A stretch of DNA of 64,000 bases from Ischnura elegans (Eukaryota > Arthropoda > Insecta > Odonata > Coenagrionidae): the NCBI RefSeq assembly GCF_921293095.1, contig NC_060252.1:7316001-7380000 (forward strand), written 5' to 3'. Below the pieces are notes generated by a model, which saw nothing but the letters and a program-made list of their open reading frames with translations, had not been told where the DNA came from and did not search any database. Numbering within the stretch: position 1 is the first letter of the stretch; each line of letters starts with the position of its first letter. Shown here in pieces: positions 34,701 to 44,407 of this stretch. A program made the translations under genes and the position numbers.

Positions 34701-35625
34701 TTTAGCCGGTGCCACTTCTACTTATTAAAACCCCCGCTAACCCCGTGAAACCTCCCAAAAAATTTCTACTAAATCACCTCTCCGGGTAAAAGAATCGTCA
34801 AAATTCCGCCTCTATTTCGGACCCCTACGACTTATCAGCACGAAATTTTTAGAACGATTTGTGACCACTGGTTTAACACAAGTATAAAACCCTCGGTATT
34901 CCGTTGGAACCCCCTGCAAAAAATGAAATACTTCCCATTAACTCTTCTTTTATGCGTACTTGTCGCAACTATTACGCCGCATTGCACTACCCTTTACAAT
35001 CATCGCTACATAATCACTGTGGAAGATTGGTGACCGCATGTATAACATATTGAAACCCCGAATCCCCCTGGGCACCCCTCTCGGTGGAGAAGACCATTTA
35101 TGAGGACTAAGCGGAGTAGCCGCGGGAGGCCCTTCATCCCCAAGGCGGAGAAGACGTTCCAAAGAGTAACTGGCGTAGGCGAGGGGGAGCTTCCGTACCC
35201 CCGGGGGGCGAAGCCACCCCGATGTTCAAGCGGCACAGCCGCTGTGGGCTCTATCCACCCCTGGGCGGCGAAGCCGCCCCTTAAACGAATAACGGTGAAA
35301 AAGTTCCGAAATTCCCTCGCCCTCTGTGCGGCTATGCCGACCCCAGACGAGGTACGGCGAAGCCATTCCGAGTATTGAGCGGAGTAGCCCCGGGGGGGCA
35401 CACTCAACCCCTGGGCGGCGAAGCCGCCTCTCAACGAGGAAGGGAGAAGCCGTTCCAAGGAATGAGTAGGGCGCTTCCTTACCCCCTGGCCGTCAAAGCC
35501 GGCCCCTAGCTTAGGTGAGATTATTCAAACAAAAAATCTTCGAACGATCACAATTGTAGACGGCGAAGCCGGAACCGGGTTTTTAAGGGGCGGAGCCCCT
35601 TAACGAGCGCGCGGAGCGCCGCGAG
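31740..35625 (+). mobile_element. Helitron-like unit 1 (contains a LINE)
   Basis: The unit starts TCTTATCTATATACAGCCGG and ends GGAGCGCCGCGAG. It inserted between A (31739) and T (38461 after the second unit). The unbroken paralogous site at about 38681-38700 shows no duplication or loss of bases. A 5' TC, an A/T target and no target duplication are Helitron traits; the 3' end is CGAG instead of the usual CTRR. Near the 3' end are stem-loops such as AAGGGGC/GCCCCTT and many GGCGAAGCCGCC-type palindromes. The interior has two degenerate copies of a roughly 520-bp unit (around 32076 and 32598) and several roughly 150-bp repeats (33060-34960). There is no Rep/helicase, so it is non-autonomous. 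Confidence 0.6.
33208..34252 (-). pseudogene. 5'-truncated CR1/Jockey-group LINE inside Helitron-like unit 1
   Basis: It is flanked by ACGATT on both sides (33202-33207 and 34253-34258), and unit 2 keeps the uninterrupted site at about 37087-37100. On the minus strand the frame is open from the insertion edge to a stop at 33319. It contains VTSGVPQGSVIGPLLFIIYI, LFADDAVIYR (FADD at the RT active site), KYLGVTI, LVRPHLEYAASVWDP and QRKAARFV. The RT start and endonuclease are missing. The 3' end has the motif CCCCCTGCCACACGCC, GGCTTGCGGGGTATT and a TGTAGATG tail. The frame is intact but truncated. The apparent first 17 residues of the longer open frame come from the host element, not the LINE. 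Confidence 0.85.
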
Positions 35626-38460
35626 TCTTATCTATATACAGCCGGATGTGTGCCTCACTCACTCACTCATGGATACAAACTCTAGACCACTTCTAGACAT
35701 GTTGGAGAGCTGAAATTTGGCACGCGTGCGGGGAACCCGAAATGATTCGGAGGAAAAATCCGAAAACCGGAAGTTTCCGCCACGTGTCGTCGCTAGGACG
35801 ACAAAATGGCCGAAATCGCCCTTTTTCCGGGGACCGTCTTTCGGTTTTTATTTTACTGCGCGCAAATAGTGCGTGCTACACGAAAAGTTGTTGTATATTT
35901 AGAAAGCCAATAAATGCTTCCACGTTTTTATGTATTGTTTTTAGCTTAATGTTAAGTAAAACGTCGCAAAAATGGCGTCCAAAAAATTATTTTTCGGAAA
36001 CATTTTCATACTTTCTGCTGCCATCGTCCTAATTTTGGCTGTTGCACAACGAAAATAATTTTTATATATGCTTACATGATTCTTAATTTAACTTTGTCAA
36101 GTATTTGTTTTGTCATTATTGGTTGCCGAGAAAAAAATTAAAATATGCCAAATATCACCAAAAAGTACAATTTCCAAAAGATTAACACAAGATTTCATCC
36201 AGTTTTACACGACTGATTTCGTTTAGACTTAATATATACATAGAGCTATGCATTTTGTTTTAGAAAATGTAAACAGTTTTACAATATTACCATCCAAAAA
36301 CCAGCAAAAAATTAAAAATGGCTGACACTTCCCATTTTTTCCCGGGAGTCCGTTTACTATTTGTCGCTATACAGGCGATGCATTTCCATCACACGAACCG
36401 TTGTTGTACATTATAAAAGCCAATAAATGTCGCCACCTATTTATGTTATTTTTTAAGTTAGTTCATAAGTTCAACGCTTTCAAAATGGCGTCCAAAAATT
36501 AATTTCTCGGAAAATATTTCATACTTTCCACAGCCGTCGGCCTAAATTTGTGAGTTGGACATCGGCAATGATTATTATATATGTTCATTACATTGTCTAC
36601 GAAATGTAGGCAACAATTATCTTTCCTCGTCCTTGGTTAATCTGAAAAATATTAAAATATTCCGAAAATCACCGAAAATTACCACTTCCAAAAGATTAAC
36701 ACAGGAATTTGTCAATTTAAACCTCACCGATTTCTTTCAAACTTTGTAGTCACATACAACTATGTATTATCTTTCAGAAAACATAAATATTTAATAAATG
36801 ATTTTATCGATATTACCGCGAAAAAATAAAACATGCGGGCACTACTAATTTTTTCCGGGGAGAGATTTACTTTTTATTGTTTTACTCTCGAAATATGGAT
36901 GTCATAGGGGCAACTTCTCTTAGATATGATAGTAAATGAATGTGACCATATATTATCGTCATTTTTAAACCCCCTGAAAACCCCTAAAAAATTAAAATTT
37001 GCATATAATTAGCCTTTTCGGGTACTTTTCGTCACGATTCCGCCGCATTTCCAAGCCTTACTACTCGTCGCTACGGAATTGATGTGGACGATTGATGACC
37101 CCGGGCAGTAAAAACCTATAAACCCCCGATAAACCCACATACACCCCCCAATAAATAAAATTTTGCATATAAGTCTACCTTTTTGGGTACTTTTCGTGAC
37201 TATTCCACCGCTGGTTCTTACCCCAACGACTCATCCCCACGCAATTTATGTGAACGGATGGCGACCGCCTGGAGTACACACATATAAACCCCCGGTATCC
37301 CCTGAAATCCCCCCAAATGTAAAATGTGCCATTAAGTCTCCTATTTGGGAACTTCTCGCAAACATTACGCCGCACTACCCGTCCCCTCTGAGCTCTAGAT
37401 CCGGAATGTTTGGTGAAGGCGGGCCACCGTAAACCATTCGGGAAAAATACCAGAAACCCCCCGATAACCTCCTGGAACCTCACCGAAAAATAAATAAAAT
37501 TTTAAAGTCGCCTTTCCGAGTAGTTTCCGTCACAATTTAGCCGGTGCCACTACTACTTATTAAAACCCCCGCTAACCCCGTGAAACCTCCCAAAAAATTT
37601 CTACTAAATCACCTCTCCGGGTAAAAGAATCGTCAAAATTCCGCCTCTATTTCGGACCCCTACGACTTATCAGCACGAAATTTTTAGAACGATTTGTGAC
37701 CACTGGTTTAACACAAGTATAAAACCCTCGGTATTCCGTTGGAACCCCCTGCAAAAAATGAAATACTTCCCATTAACTCTTCTTTTATGCGTACTTGTCG
37801 CAACTATTACGCCGCATTGCACTACCCTTTACAATCATCGCTACATAATCACTGTGGAAGATTGGTGACCGCATGTATAACATATTGAAACCCCGAATCC
37901 CCCTGGGCACCCCTCTCGGTGGAGAAGACCATTTATGAGGACTAAGCGGAGTAGCCGCGGGAGGCCCTTCATCCCCAAGGCGGAGAAGACGTTCCAAAGA
38001 GTAACTGGCGTAGGCGAGGGGGAGCTTCCGTACCCCCGGGGGGCGAAGCCACCCCGATGTTCAAGCGGCACAGCCGCTGTGGGCTCTATCCACCCCTGGG
38101 CGGCGAAGCCGCCCCTTAAACGAATAACGGTGAAAAAGTTCCGAAATTCCCTCGCCCTCTGTGCGGCTATGCCGACCCCAGACGAGGTACGGCGAAGCCA
38201 TTCCGAGTATTGAGCGGAGTAGCCCCGGGGGGGCACACTCAACCCCTGGGCGGCGAAGCCGCCTCTCAACGAGGAAGGGAGAAGCCGTTCCAAGGAATGA
38301 GTAGGGCGCTTCCTTACCCCCTGGCCGTCAAAGCCGGCCCCTAGCTTAGGTGAGATTATTCAAACAAAAAATCTTCGAACGATCACAATTGTAGACGGCG
38401 AAGCCGGAACCGGGTTTTTAAGGGGCGGAGCCCCTTAACGAGCGCGCGGAGCGCCGCGAG
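35626..38460 (+). mobile_element. Helitron-like unit 2, head-to-tail with unit 1
   Basis: This unit begins exactly where unit 1 ends and is nearly identical to it. It is shorter by 1051 bp, which equals the LINE insertion (1045 bp) plus its 6-bp duplication in unit 1. So the two units are otherwise the same length. Head-to-tail pairs are an expected product of rolling-circle transposition. Small frames inside (96, 89, 102, 150 and 92 codons) match those of unit 1 but resemble no known protein. Confidence 0.65.
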
Positions 38461-38837
38461 TATAACTAGTATACAGACTGTATAACATCTGTATAGAGAT
38501 TTTATACAATTTTATACAGGTTTTATACAATTTTTTCATAGGGTAGGTCTTCTTTCATACAATCCGTATGCAATTCTTATTCAGCCCGTATACAATTGTA
38601 TACAGCCCATATACAATTCTTATACAGCCTGTATATAATTTGTATAAAATGTATATTTTTATACAAATTGTATACACTCATTTTTGTATATAACGTATAC
38701 AGACTGTATAAAATCTGTATAGAGATTTTATACAATCTGTATAGAGACTGTACACAACTTGTATATAATTCTATACAGAATGTATACAAAATTTTTATAC
38801 AATTTTATACAGGTTTTATACAATTTTTTCATAGGGG
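38461..38837. repeat. Right terminal arrays of element E
   Basis: 38461-38540 ends the interrupted inner copy (CATAGGG). 38541-38837 is the complete outer copy, ending TTTTTTCATAGGGG. Both consist of TATACA/TGTATA repeats on both strands. Confidence 0.8.
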
Positions 38838-38839
38838 TT

Positions 38840-39352
38840 AACAATGACTGTAGAATCACCAACAAATTATTTTTTTTAAACTAGCAGGGGTGATGGAATT
38901 AGAACCCAGCTATGAAAAATTTTAGAAAAAATGAGTTAGAAGGGAGTGAGACGAAGTTGTGTTGCTTCCCCCGTAATTTTCAAAGTCAATAACTAGAACG
39001 GCATTGATGAAATCGAAGAAAATCAATCAGGAGTCCTTATAGGATGAATAAACACTAGAAAAAACTTGCCGGGTTTAAACAAAAATTGAAAACATTTAAG
39101 AAAGAATGGGTGGGAAGATGAACAATATCATCTGAAAATCACCGTCACAAACATAAGAGCGCAGAAAAAAGGCAGGAAGTCAATAATAACATAACAATAG
39201 GGAAACAGACACTGGAAGAATAAAAAGCGCTGGAAGAAGCAATAAAGAAAAAATCAGAAGAATAGCCCGGGCGAAGGGACCTTACTTGAAAAATTAAGTA
39301 TCTACTAACTTGCAAGGGTAGGAATTTTAAGCATAAAGCCTGTAAACAAATT
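38840..39352 (+). pseudogene. RTE-like LINE copy 2, piece 2 (RT)
   Basis: This continues piece 1: NNDCRITN at the start, then GVRRSCVASPVIF near 38960, where GVRQSCxLSPxLF is usual. It continues to IDEIEENQSGVLIG and, near 39250-39290, IKKKIRRIARAKGT. It is interrupted by a minus-strand LINE at about 39353. Frames are broken by stops and shifts. It pairs well with copy 1 at 21260-21460. Confidence 0.65.
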
Positions 39353-41709
39353 TATTTATTTATTTATTTTATTTATTTATTTTATCACCAAAAACGGCAC
39401 AAAGGCCTTTACATTGGCTGTTCCTAAATAAATAATATATAAAAGATAACAAACAATAGCACAGTAAATGAAAAGTAACAGTAAACAAAATTTTTAAACG
39501 TGAGAAGGGGCACTATTGATTAGACAATGGTGAATTATTGAGAAGGCATTTTAAGGTGGCTTTGTAACTAGTAGCAGAGGAAAATAGGTCCAGGGAAGGG
39601 ATTTTCGAAGCGATGGAGTTAAACAAGGAGGGGATTCGGAAGAACAGAGAGCGTTGAGAGATGGAGAGACGGAATCGCGGAATGTGAAGCAGAGAGTTGT
39701 TTCGTAAGGGGCGAGGAGGAATATGAAATCGGAAAAGAGGGAGAATTTCGTTTGTCCGTAGAGAACCACTAAAGACTTTATGTAGAAACATGAGATCTGA
39801 TAAGAAACGGCGGCTTTTTATGTTAGGTATCCTGAGGGAGGAAAGGATAGCGTCACGGGCGTAATATCTGAGTGTGGGGATTCGATGGCGGACTACTGCA
39901 AGAAAGAAGTTTAAAGGACGGTTGAGCAAGCTTAGAGTAGTGGGGCAGGCGGTAGACCAGATTGGTGAGCAGTATTCAAGTATGGGGAGAATATAACCGA
40001 AAAAACTGTTCTTAATGCGGTAGGGTCGTGAAGGTCTGTTCGTCTATAAAGCATACCAACAATGGCCATTGCTCTCCTCACGATCAGCGAAATATGATCA
40101 TGAAATTTTAATTTATCGTCAAAAATCACACCTAGGTCGCAGTGGGAGGTTACAAGGGGGATAGGCTTATTTAAAAGGCAGTAGGAGTGCTTCAGGGGAT
40201 TGTTTTTCAACGTGAATGTCATCATCACCGATTTGGAGGGGTTGACCCGCATCAGCCAAGTCGAGCACCAATCGGTGATAAAATTGAGTGCCGATTGGAG
40301 GGAATGTGAGTCGGTGGGGCGATCCACTCTTTTAAAAATCTTGCAATCGTCCGCGTACAACAGAACATTGCAGCCAAAAGGGCTGATACCATCCGTAATA
40401 TCGTCAATGAAGAGTGCGAATAGGAGGGGACCGAGGACGCTTCCCTGCGGTACACCAGATTTAACTCGTAAGTAAGAGGATGAGATGCCGTCAATCAATA
40501 CCCGTTGGTAACGTGAGCTGAGGAAGCTGTTGATCAGAGATAGAAACTTCGAATGTATATTGTAACGGTGTTTAAGTTTATGTATTAGTAATGTGTGGTT
40601 AACGGTGTCGAAAGCTTTGGAGAAGTCTACGTAGCAAACATCGAGCTGTGAGTTAGACTCGAAAGATTTGGTAATATGGTGGTGCAGTACCGCAAGGTTA
40701 GAGAGACACGACCCGCCGGGAAGGAAACCATGCTGATGGGGAGAAATGTAGGGGAGGGAGAAGTGAAGAAGACGGCTATGTATGATTCTCTCAAAAATAA
40801 TGGACAGAACAGGGAGAATGGAAATCGGACGATAATTTTCCACGATTCCTTTGGGGCCAGATTTTAAAATTGGTGTGACATTTGCGCTCTTCCATTGTTC
40901 AGGGAACGCGCCAACGGAGAAGAACCTATTGAAGAGGATGGATATAGGGATGCAAAGGGTGTTAGCGGTGCGAGAGAGAAAGAGGGAGACGATATTGTCG
41001 GACCCGGTGGCCTTCGAGGAGGGCAGAGCCGTTAGAAAGGACAGAACTTCTTTAGGATCGGTGGAGATGGATGAAAGGGACTGGTGGCATACGGGTTGAA
41101 GCTTCGGGAGAGGGAGTGTTGGAGTGGCAGAGTTAAAGTTTGCACAAAAATACTCATTGAACACCTCCGGGCGTTCATCACTATTAGAAATATTTCCATT
41201 GCAGGACACAGAGGCAGGGATTCTGTGTGACTTTCTTTTGGCATTAATGAGCGTCCAGAATCGCTTCGGATTGTCACGAATTCCGACAGAAATGTCCTGT
41301 ATGTGGGTTTTGTAGTCTCGGCGAATGAGGAAGCTAGCATGGCGCCGTAGCGTAACGAACAAGGCGCGGGACAGGGGGCTGGGGTGTTTTTTCCAATGCT
41401 TCCAAGCCTTGAGTTTATTTCTCAGGGTAAGTGTTGTCTCCGGGGACTGCCAGATGGGTCTTTTTTTGGGTAGAAGGCGAACTGGGACGAAATCCTCAAT
41501 GGCAGCATGGAGCAGGTCATAAAAGACTTCCTTGCCGTCTTCGGGAGACCCTCCCTCCAAGAGGGCCCAAGGAAGAAGTGAAAGTGCATGGTTAAGCTCT
41601 GGCCAAGCGGCTTTGTTCCATGCTCTGAGGACCCTGGGGGGCTGGGATGAATGCGACAGTCGGGGGAGGGGGAGAACAAGGGAGCACTCGAGCGAAATCA
41701 TCAGAACTC
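39353..41709 (-). pseudogene. CR1/Jockey-group LINE, 5'-truncated with nearly complete RT
   Basis: On the minus strand 39932-41701 is open for 589 codons. In order it has a pre-RT linker (LRNKLKAWKHWKKHPSPL), GSDNIVSLFL, ENYRPISILP, LDVCYVDFSKAFDTVNH, VKSGVPQGSVLGPLLFALFI and LLYADDCKIFK (YADD intact), then the thumb. A break near 39930 moves the C-terminal part (RPLNFFLAVVRHR) to another frame, open for 138 codons at 39513-39929. The endonuclease is missing, so it is a 5'-truncated insertion. The 3' tail is a run of TTTATT. Imperfect flanks ACAAATTT and ACAATTT suggest the target duplication. It inserted in RTE copy 2. Confidence 0.85.
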
Positions 41710-41815
41710 ACAATTTGAGTATGCTTCTCTGTGGCAGTGAATCATGAAAAATGACAGCAGCGCGGAAACAGATGGTTATTCGGCTATGTGTAAGTTAAAT
41801 GGATCGACCGATTGA
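41710..41815 (+). pseudogene. RTE-like LINE copy 2, piece 3
   Basis: The 106 bp between two other LINEs read NLSMLLCGSES, a stop and KMTAARKQMV, matching the LLYGSETWTMTAA region of RTE-type LINEs, then VKWIDRL. The frame of the last codons continues at 60059 with RNAEILERLNEKRS once the intervening LINE is removed. Confidence 0.65.
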
Positions 41816-42844
41816 ACGTACGTATTTCAACGTACCTTCTATTGATTGGGAGACTTATAGCTTCATTCCTGGTGGTAGGGATAAAGTGATCTGCGAGGCC
41901 TTATTACACACTTTTACATCTAATTCATTGTTTCAAATAGCATCCGCACCAAACAGAGGAGAAAATATTCTTGATTTATTAGCGACAAATATACCACATC
42001 AGGTAGTAAACGTTGGCACTGTCGAAGGAATAAGTGACCATAATGTGGTAACTGCAAAGTTTTCTCTAAATACCGCTGTAAACTTTAAAAAAGAGCGTAA
42101 AGTTTTCATATTTAAAAGAGCTGATTTTGATGGGTTTAAGAGTCATCTGAAAAATGCGTTCCCCGAGTTTCAAGAATCTGTATTAAAGTTTAATGTAGAG
42201 AATACTTGGAAAGCTTTTCTTTCGCTCGTAACTTCGGGAATAAATAGCTACATCCCTAGTAAAATAGTAAAAGAAGGCAGCGAACCGAGATGGTACGACG
42301 CGGAAGTGAGAAAATCATTGAGGCGACAGAGAGCGTGTCATGCTAAAATGAAAAAAGTCAGCACGGATTTATCCGCTAATGAACGCGAGCTAATAATTAA
42401 AAACTATAGGATGACTAAAGCCGCCACGAAGGAAGCGTTCAGGAATGCGTTCACGAATTTTAAAAGAAAAACACTAGTAGAGCAGTTACAGGATAACCCA
42501 AAAGCATTTTGGTCATATGTTAGGGAAGTTCAAGGTAAACGATCTACCGTATGTTCGCTGAGAAACGACAATGGAGATGTGTTGACAAGCAGTTACGATA
42601 AAGCCAATTTATTAAATTCCTACTTTAAGAGCGTGTTCACGGAGCCTTCCGAAAACTCACCCGAGACCGATGACAATCCCTGTATACATAAGATGCCACC
42701 AATTGACATTAGTACGCTCGGAATAGAAAATATATTGAAATCGCTTAGTCCAAATAAATCACCTGGTCCCTAAAGAATAACTCCCTACAGCGTAACTATA
42801 TCATTCGGGGCACCCAGTTAAAGGCAGTTGAATCCGTGAAATAT
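41816..42844 (+). pseudogene. CR1/Jockey-group LINE, left part (endonuclease end to RT start)
   Basis: This is the left part of a LINE that ends at 60058, flanked by ATTGA on both sides (41811-41815 and 60059-60063). The frame reads VPSIDWETYS (end of the endonuclease), NILDLLATNIPHQVVN and ISDHNVV, then the linker NPKAFWSYVREVQGKRST and NKSPGP. A stop there replaces the usual Asp-Gly, then RITPYSV. At about 42810 the RT core is deleted and the sequence jumps to GTQLKAVESVKY, where element D is inserted. The first few residues of the open frame from 41799 belong to the target LINE. Confidence 0.8.
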
Positions 42845-43212
42845 CCCTGTAAACACAAATAGCTGCTGACGCGCTGCAGCAGCGCTGCACCGTAGCGCTG
42901 CAGACGGTGCCCACGCGCTGCTGACGCGCGACAGCAACCTTCAAATTTCCGTTTTTTGAATGCCACACGCGCTGCTAGAGCGCCACTGTAGCGCTGCAGA
43001 ACAGCTGCGGCAGCGTAACGGAGGAGCATCACGAGCGCTGCTGAACAGCTGCAGCAGCGCCGTTCAGGTGCTGCGGCAGCGCTGCAACAACCGTCTTGCA
43101 GCGCTGTAGAAATGCACTGGCAACGCTACACCAGCGGTGCTGCGGCGCCCGAATTTCGCTTTAATTGCGTACTGAATCAAGCTTATCCTTGCCAATTACT
43201 ACCCGGTGGCCT

Positions 43213-43566
43213 ATCCCCAAAAGCAATTCCATCATTCATGTGCAGGTCTGAATTATCATCGCTGCTATGCTCGTAGATATGTCTACTTGTCCGGGCACTA
43301 GTCAGCCTGGCAGGTGAATGAAGAAATAGCTATTGGGCATACGCTATGAAAGAGTACTGAAATAAATTATTAGGTCTTGATTGAATTACGCAGTTCAATC
43401 AAGACCTAATAATTTATTTCAGTACTCCTTCATAGCTTACGCCCAATAGCTATTTCTTCATTCACCTGCCAGGCTGACTAGTGCCCGGACAAGTAGACAT
43501 ATCTACGAGCATAGCAGCGATGATAATTCAGACCTGCACATGAATGATGGAATTGCTTTTGGGGAT
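43213..43566. repeat. 173-bp hairpin inside element D
   Basis: Arms 43213-43385 and 43394-43566 are reverse complements with only a handful of mismatches, around the 8-bp loop TTACGCAG. A transcript from either strand would fold into a long double strand. The arms are much better preserved than the rest of D's inverted ends, so the duplication looks recent or maintained. Confidence 0.9.
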
Positions 43567-43575
43567 TTACACTGA

Positions 43576-43860
43576 AAGCATACCATCAATGAAAAGGCCC
43601 GGAATAACCTGCATAACTATGGCCACAGGGTAGTAAACCAAAACGAAATTACCTTGACAAGAAGTTTGGCACATAGGGTAGAATTCTATGACGGTCATAA
43701 CCTAGAAAGTAAAATTTCCATAGACTTTCACTCTAGGCTTACCATCAGTAGTTCACTCAGCCAAAACAGCACTAGTTCTCAAATCTCGAATCAAAAAAAG
43801 AATGCAAAATTAAGAACTGGTAACCACTCCATACAAAGCGTACAACAATCCTCAGAATAA
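43576..43860 (+). CDS. Unrecognised open frame in element D
   Basis: The frame is open for about 94 codons directly after the hairpin. It reads NEKARNNLHNYGHRVVNQN, then HRVEFYDGHNLESKI and a Ser/Gln/Asn-rich end (LSQNSTSSQISNQKK). The first in-frame Met is at 43654. It could be one exon of a lost transposase gene or a captured host exon. I recognise no domain and no splice sites are convincing. Confidence 0.25.
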   Translation, partial: KHTINEKARNNLHNYGHRVVNQNEITLTRSLAHRVEFYDGHNLESKISIDFHSRLTISSSLSQNSTSSQISNQKKNAKLRTGNHSIQSVQQSSE

Positions 43861-44407
43861 CTAAGCATACCTTAAACACAGATACTTACTCACCATTCGC
43901 TATACAGCATTATCCATACAGCAGAATGAGTTTATGGTAGAAGAATAAAATCGCAAAAATTCAAAATATGTTTAAAAAAATTTATTTTCAGTGCATCTTT
44001 TAATTTGCATCCCAAAAAGTTACAGAACAAAGAGACAGTATGCAAGGCCAGATTTAAATAGCAATTAATGGCAGTGGAAGTTTCTCTGCCCTCTCCTCAG
44101 AATAATAAATTTGAAAATTAGAGAATAAACTAAATTCATTTTAAGTAATTAATGCATGATATGTCAGCAGAAGCAATGCAACGAAAAATCATCAAAAGCA
44201 AAGGCAACAAACATAGTACTCAATATAGAATGAGAATGCACCATAATTCCTAGTTACAGAACAAAATGACAGTACCCAAGGGCAGAATTGCATGGCATAT
44301 AATAGCAGTGGAAGTTTTTATGCTCTTTCTTCGAAATACAAAACTGAAAATTAGGGAATAAACAGTGGTCGTTTAAAATAATTATGCTAGACACATCAGA
44401 TGAAGCA
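43861..44407. other. Element D interior, non-coding
   Basis: AT-rich interior sequence of D up to the insertion point of element B. Two diverged copies of a roughly 250-bp unit share AGTTACAGAACAAA and GCAGTGGAAGTTT (about 44018-44085 and 44254-44325). Confidence 0.4.

Larger units (their letters stand above)
29255..38837. mobile_element. Element E: TIR transposon with TATACAA subterminal arrays and a THAP exon
   Basis: The ends are CCCCTATGAAAAAATTGTAT at 29255 and the reverse complement ending at 38837. TT flanks both sides (29253-29254 and 38838-38839). Both ends carry a few hundred bp of TATACAATTTG-type repeats. The interior holds a 166-bp tandem block related to element B, a THAP-domain exon and, inserted later, two tandem Helitron-like units (31740-38460). 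Without them the element would be about 2.9 kb. A THAP zinc finger next to such ends suggests a THAP-containing transposase, but no catalytic domain remains, so this copy is non-autonomous. Confidence 0.75.

Noticed and set aside
34950..35458. 70- and 150-codon frames with GGFAAQG repeats, and 92 codons on the other strand
   Set aside because: They follow from the GGCGAAGCC stem-loop repeats of the Helitron-like units and occur unchanged in both units.
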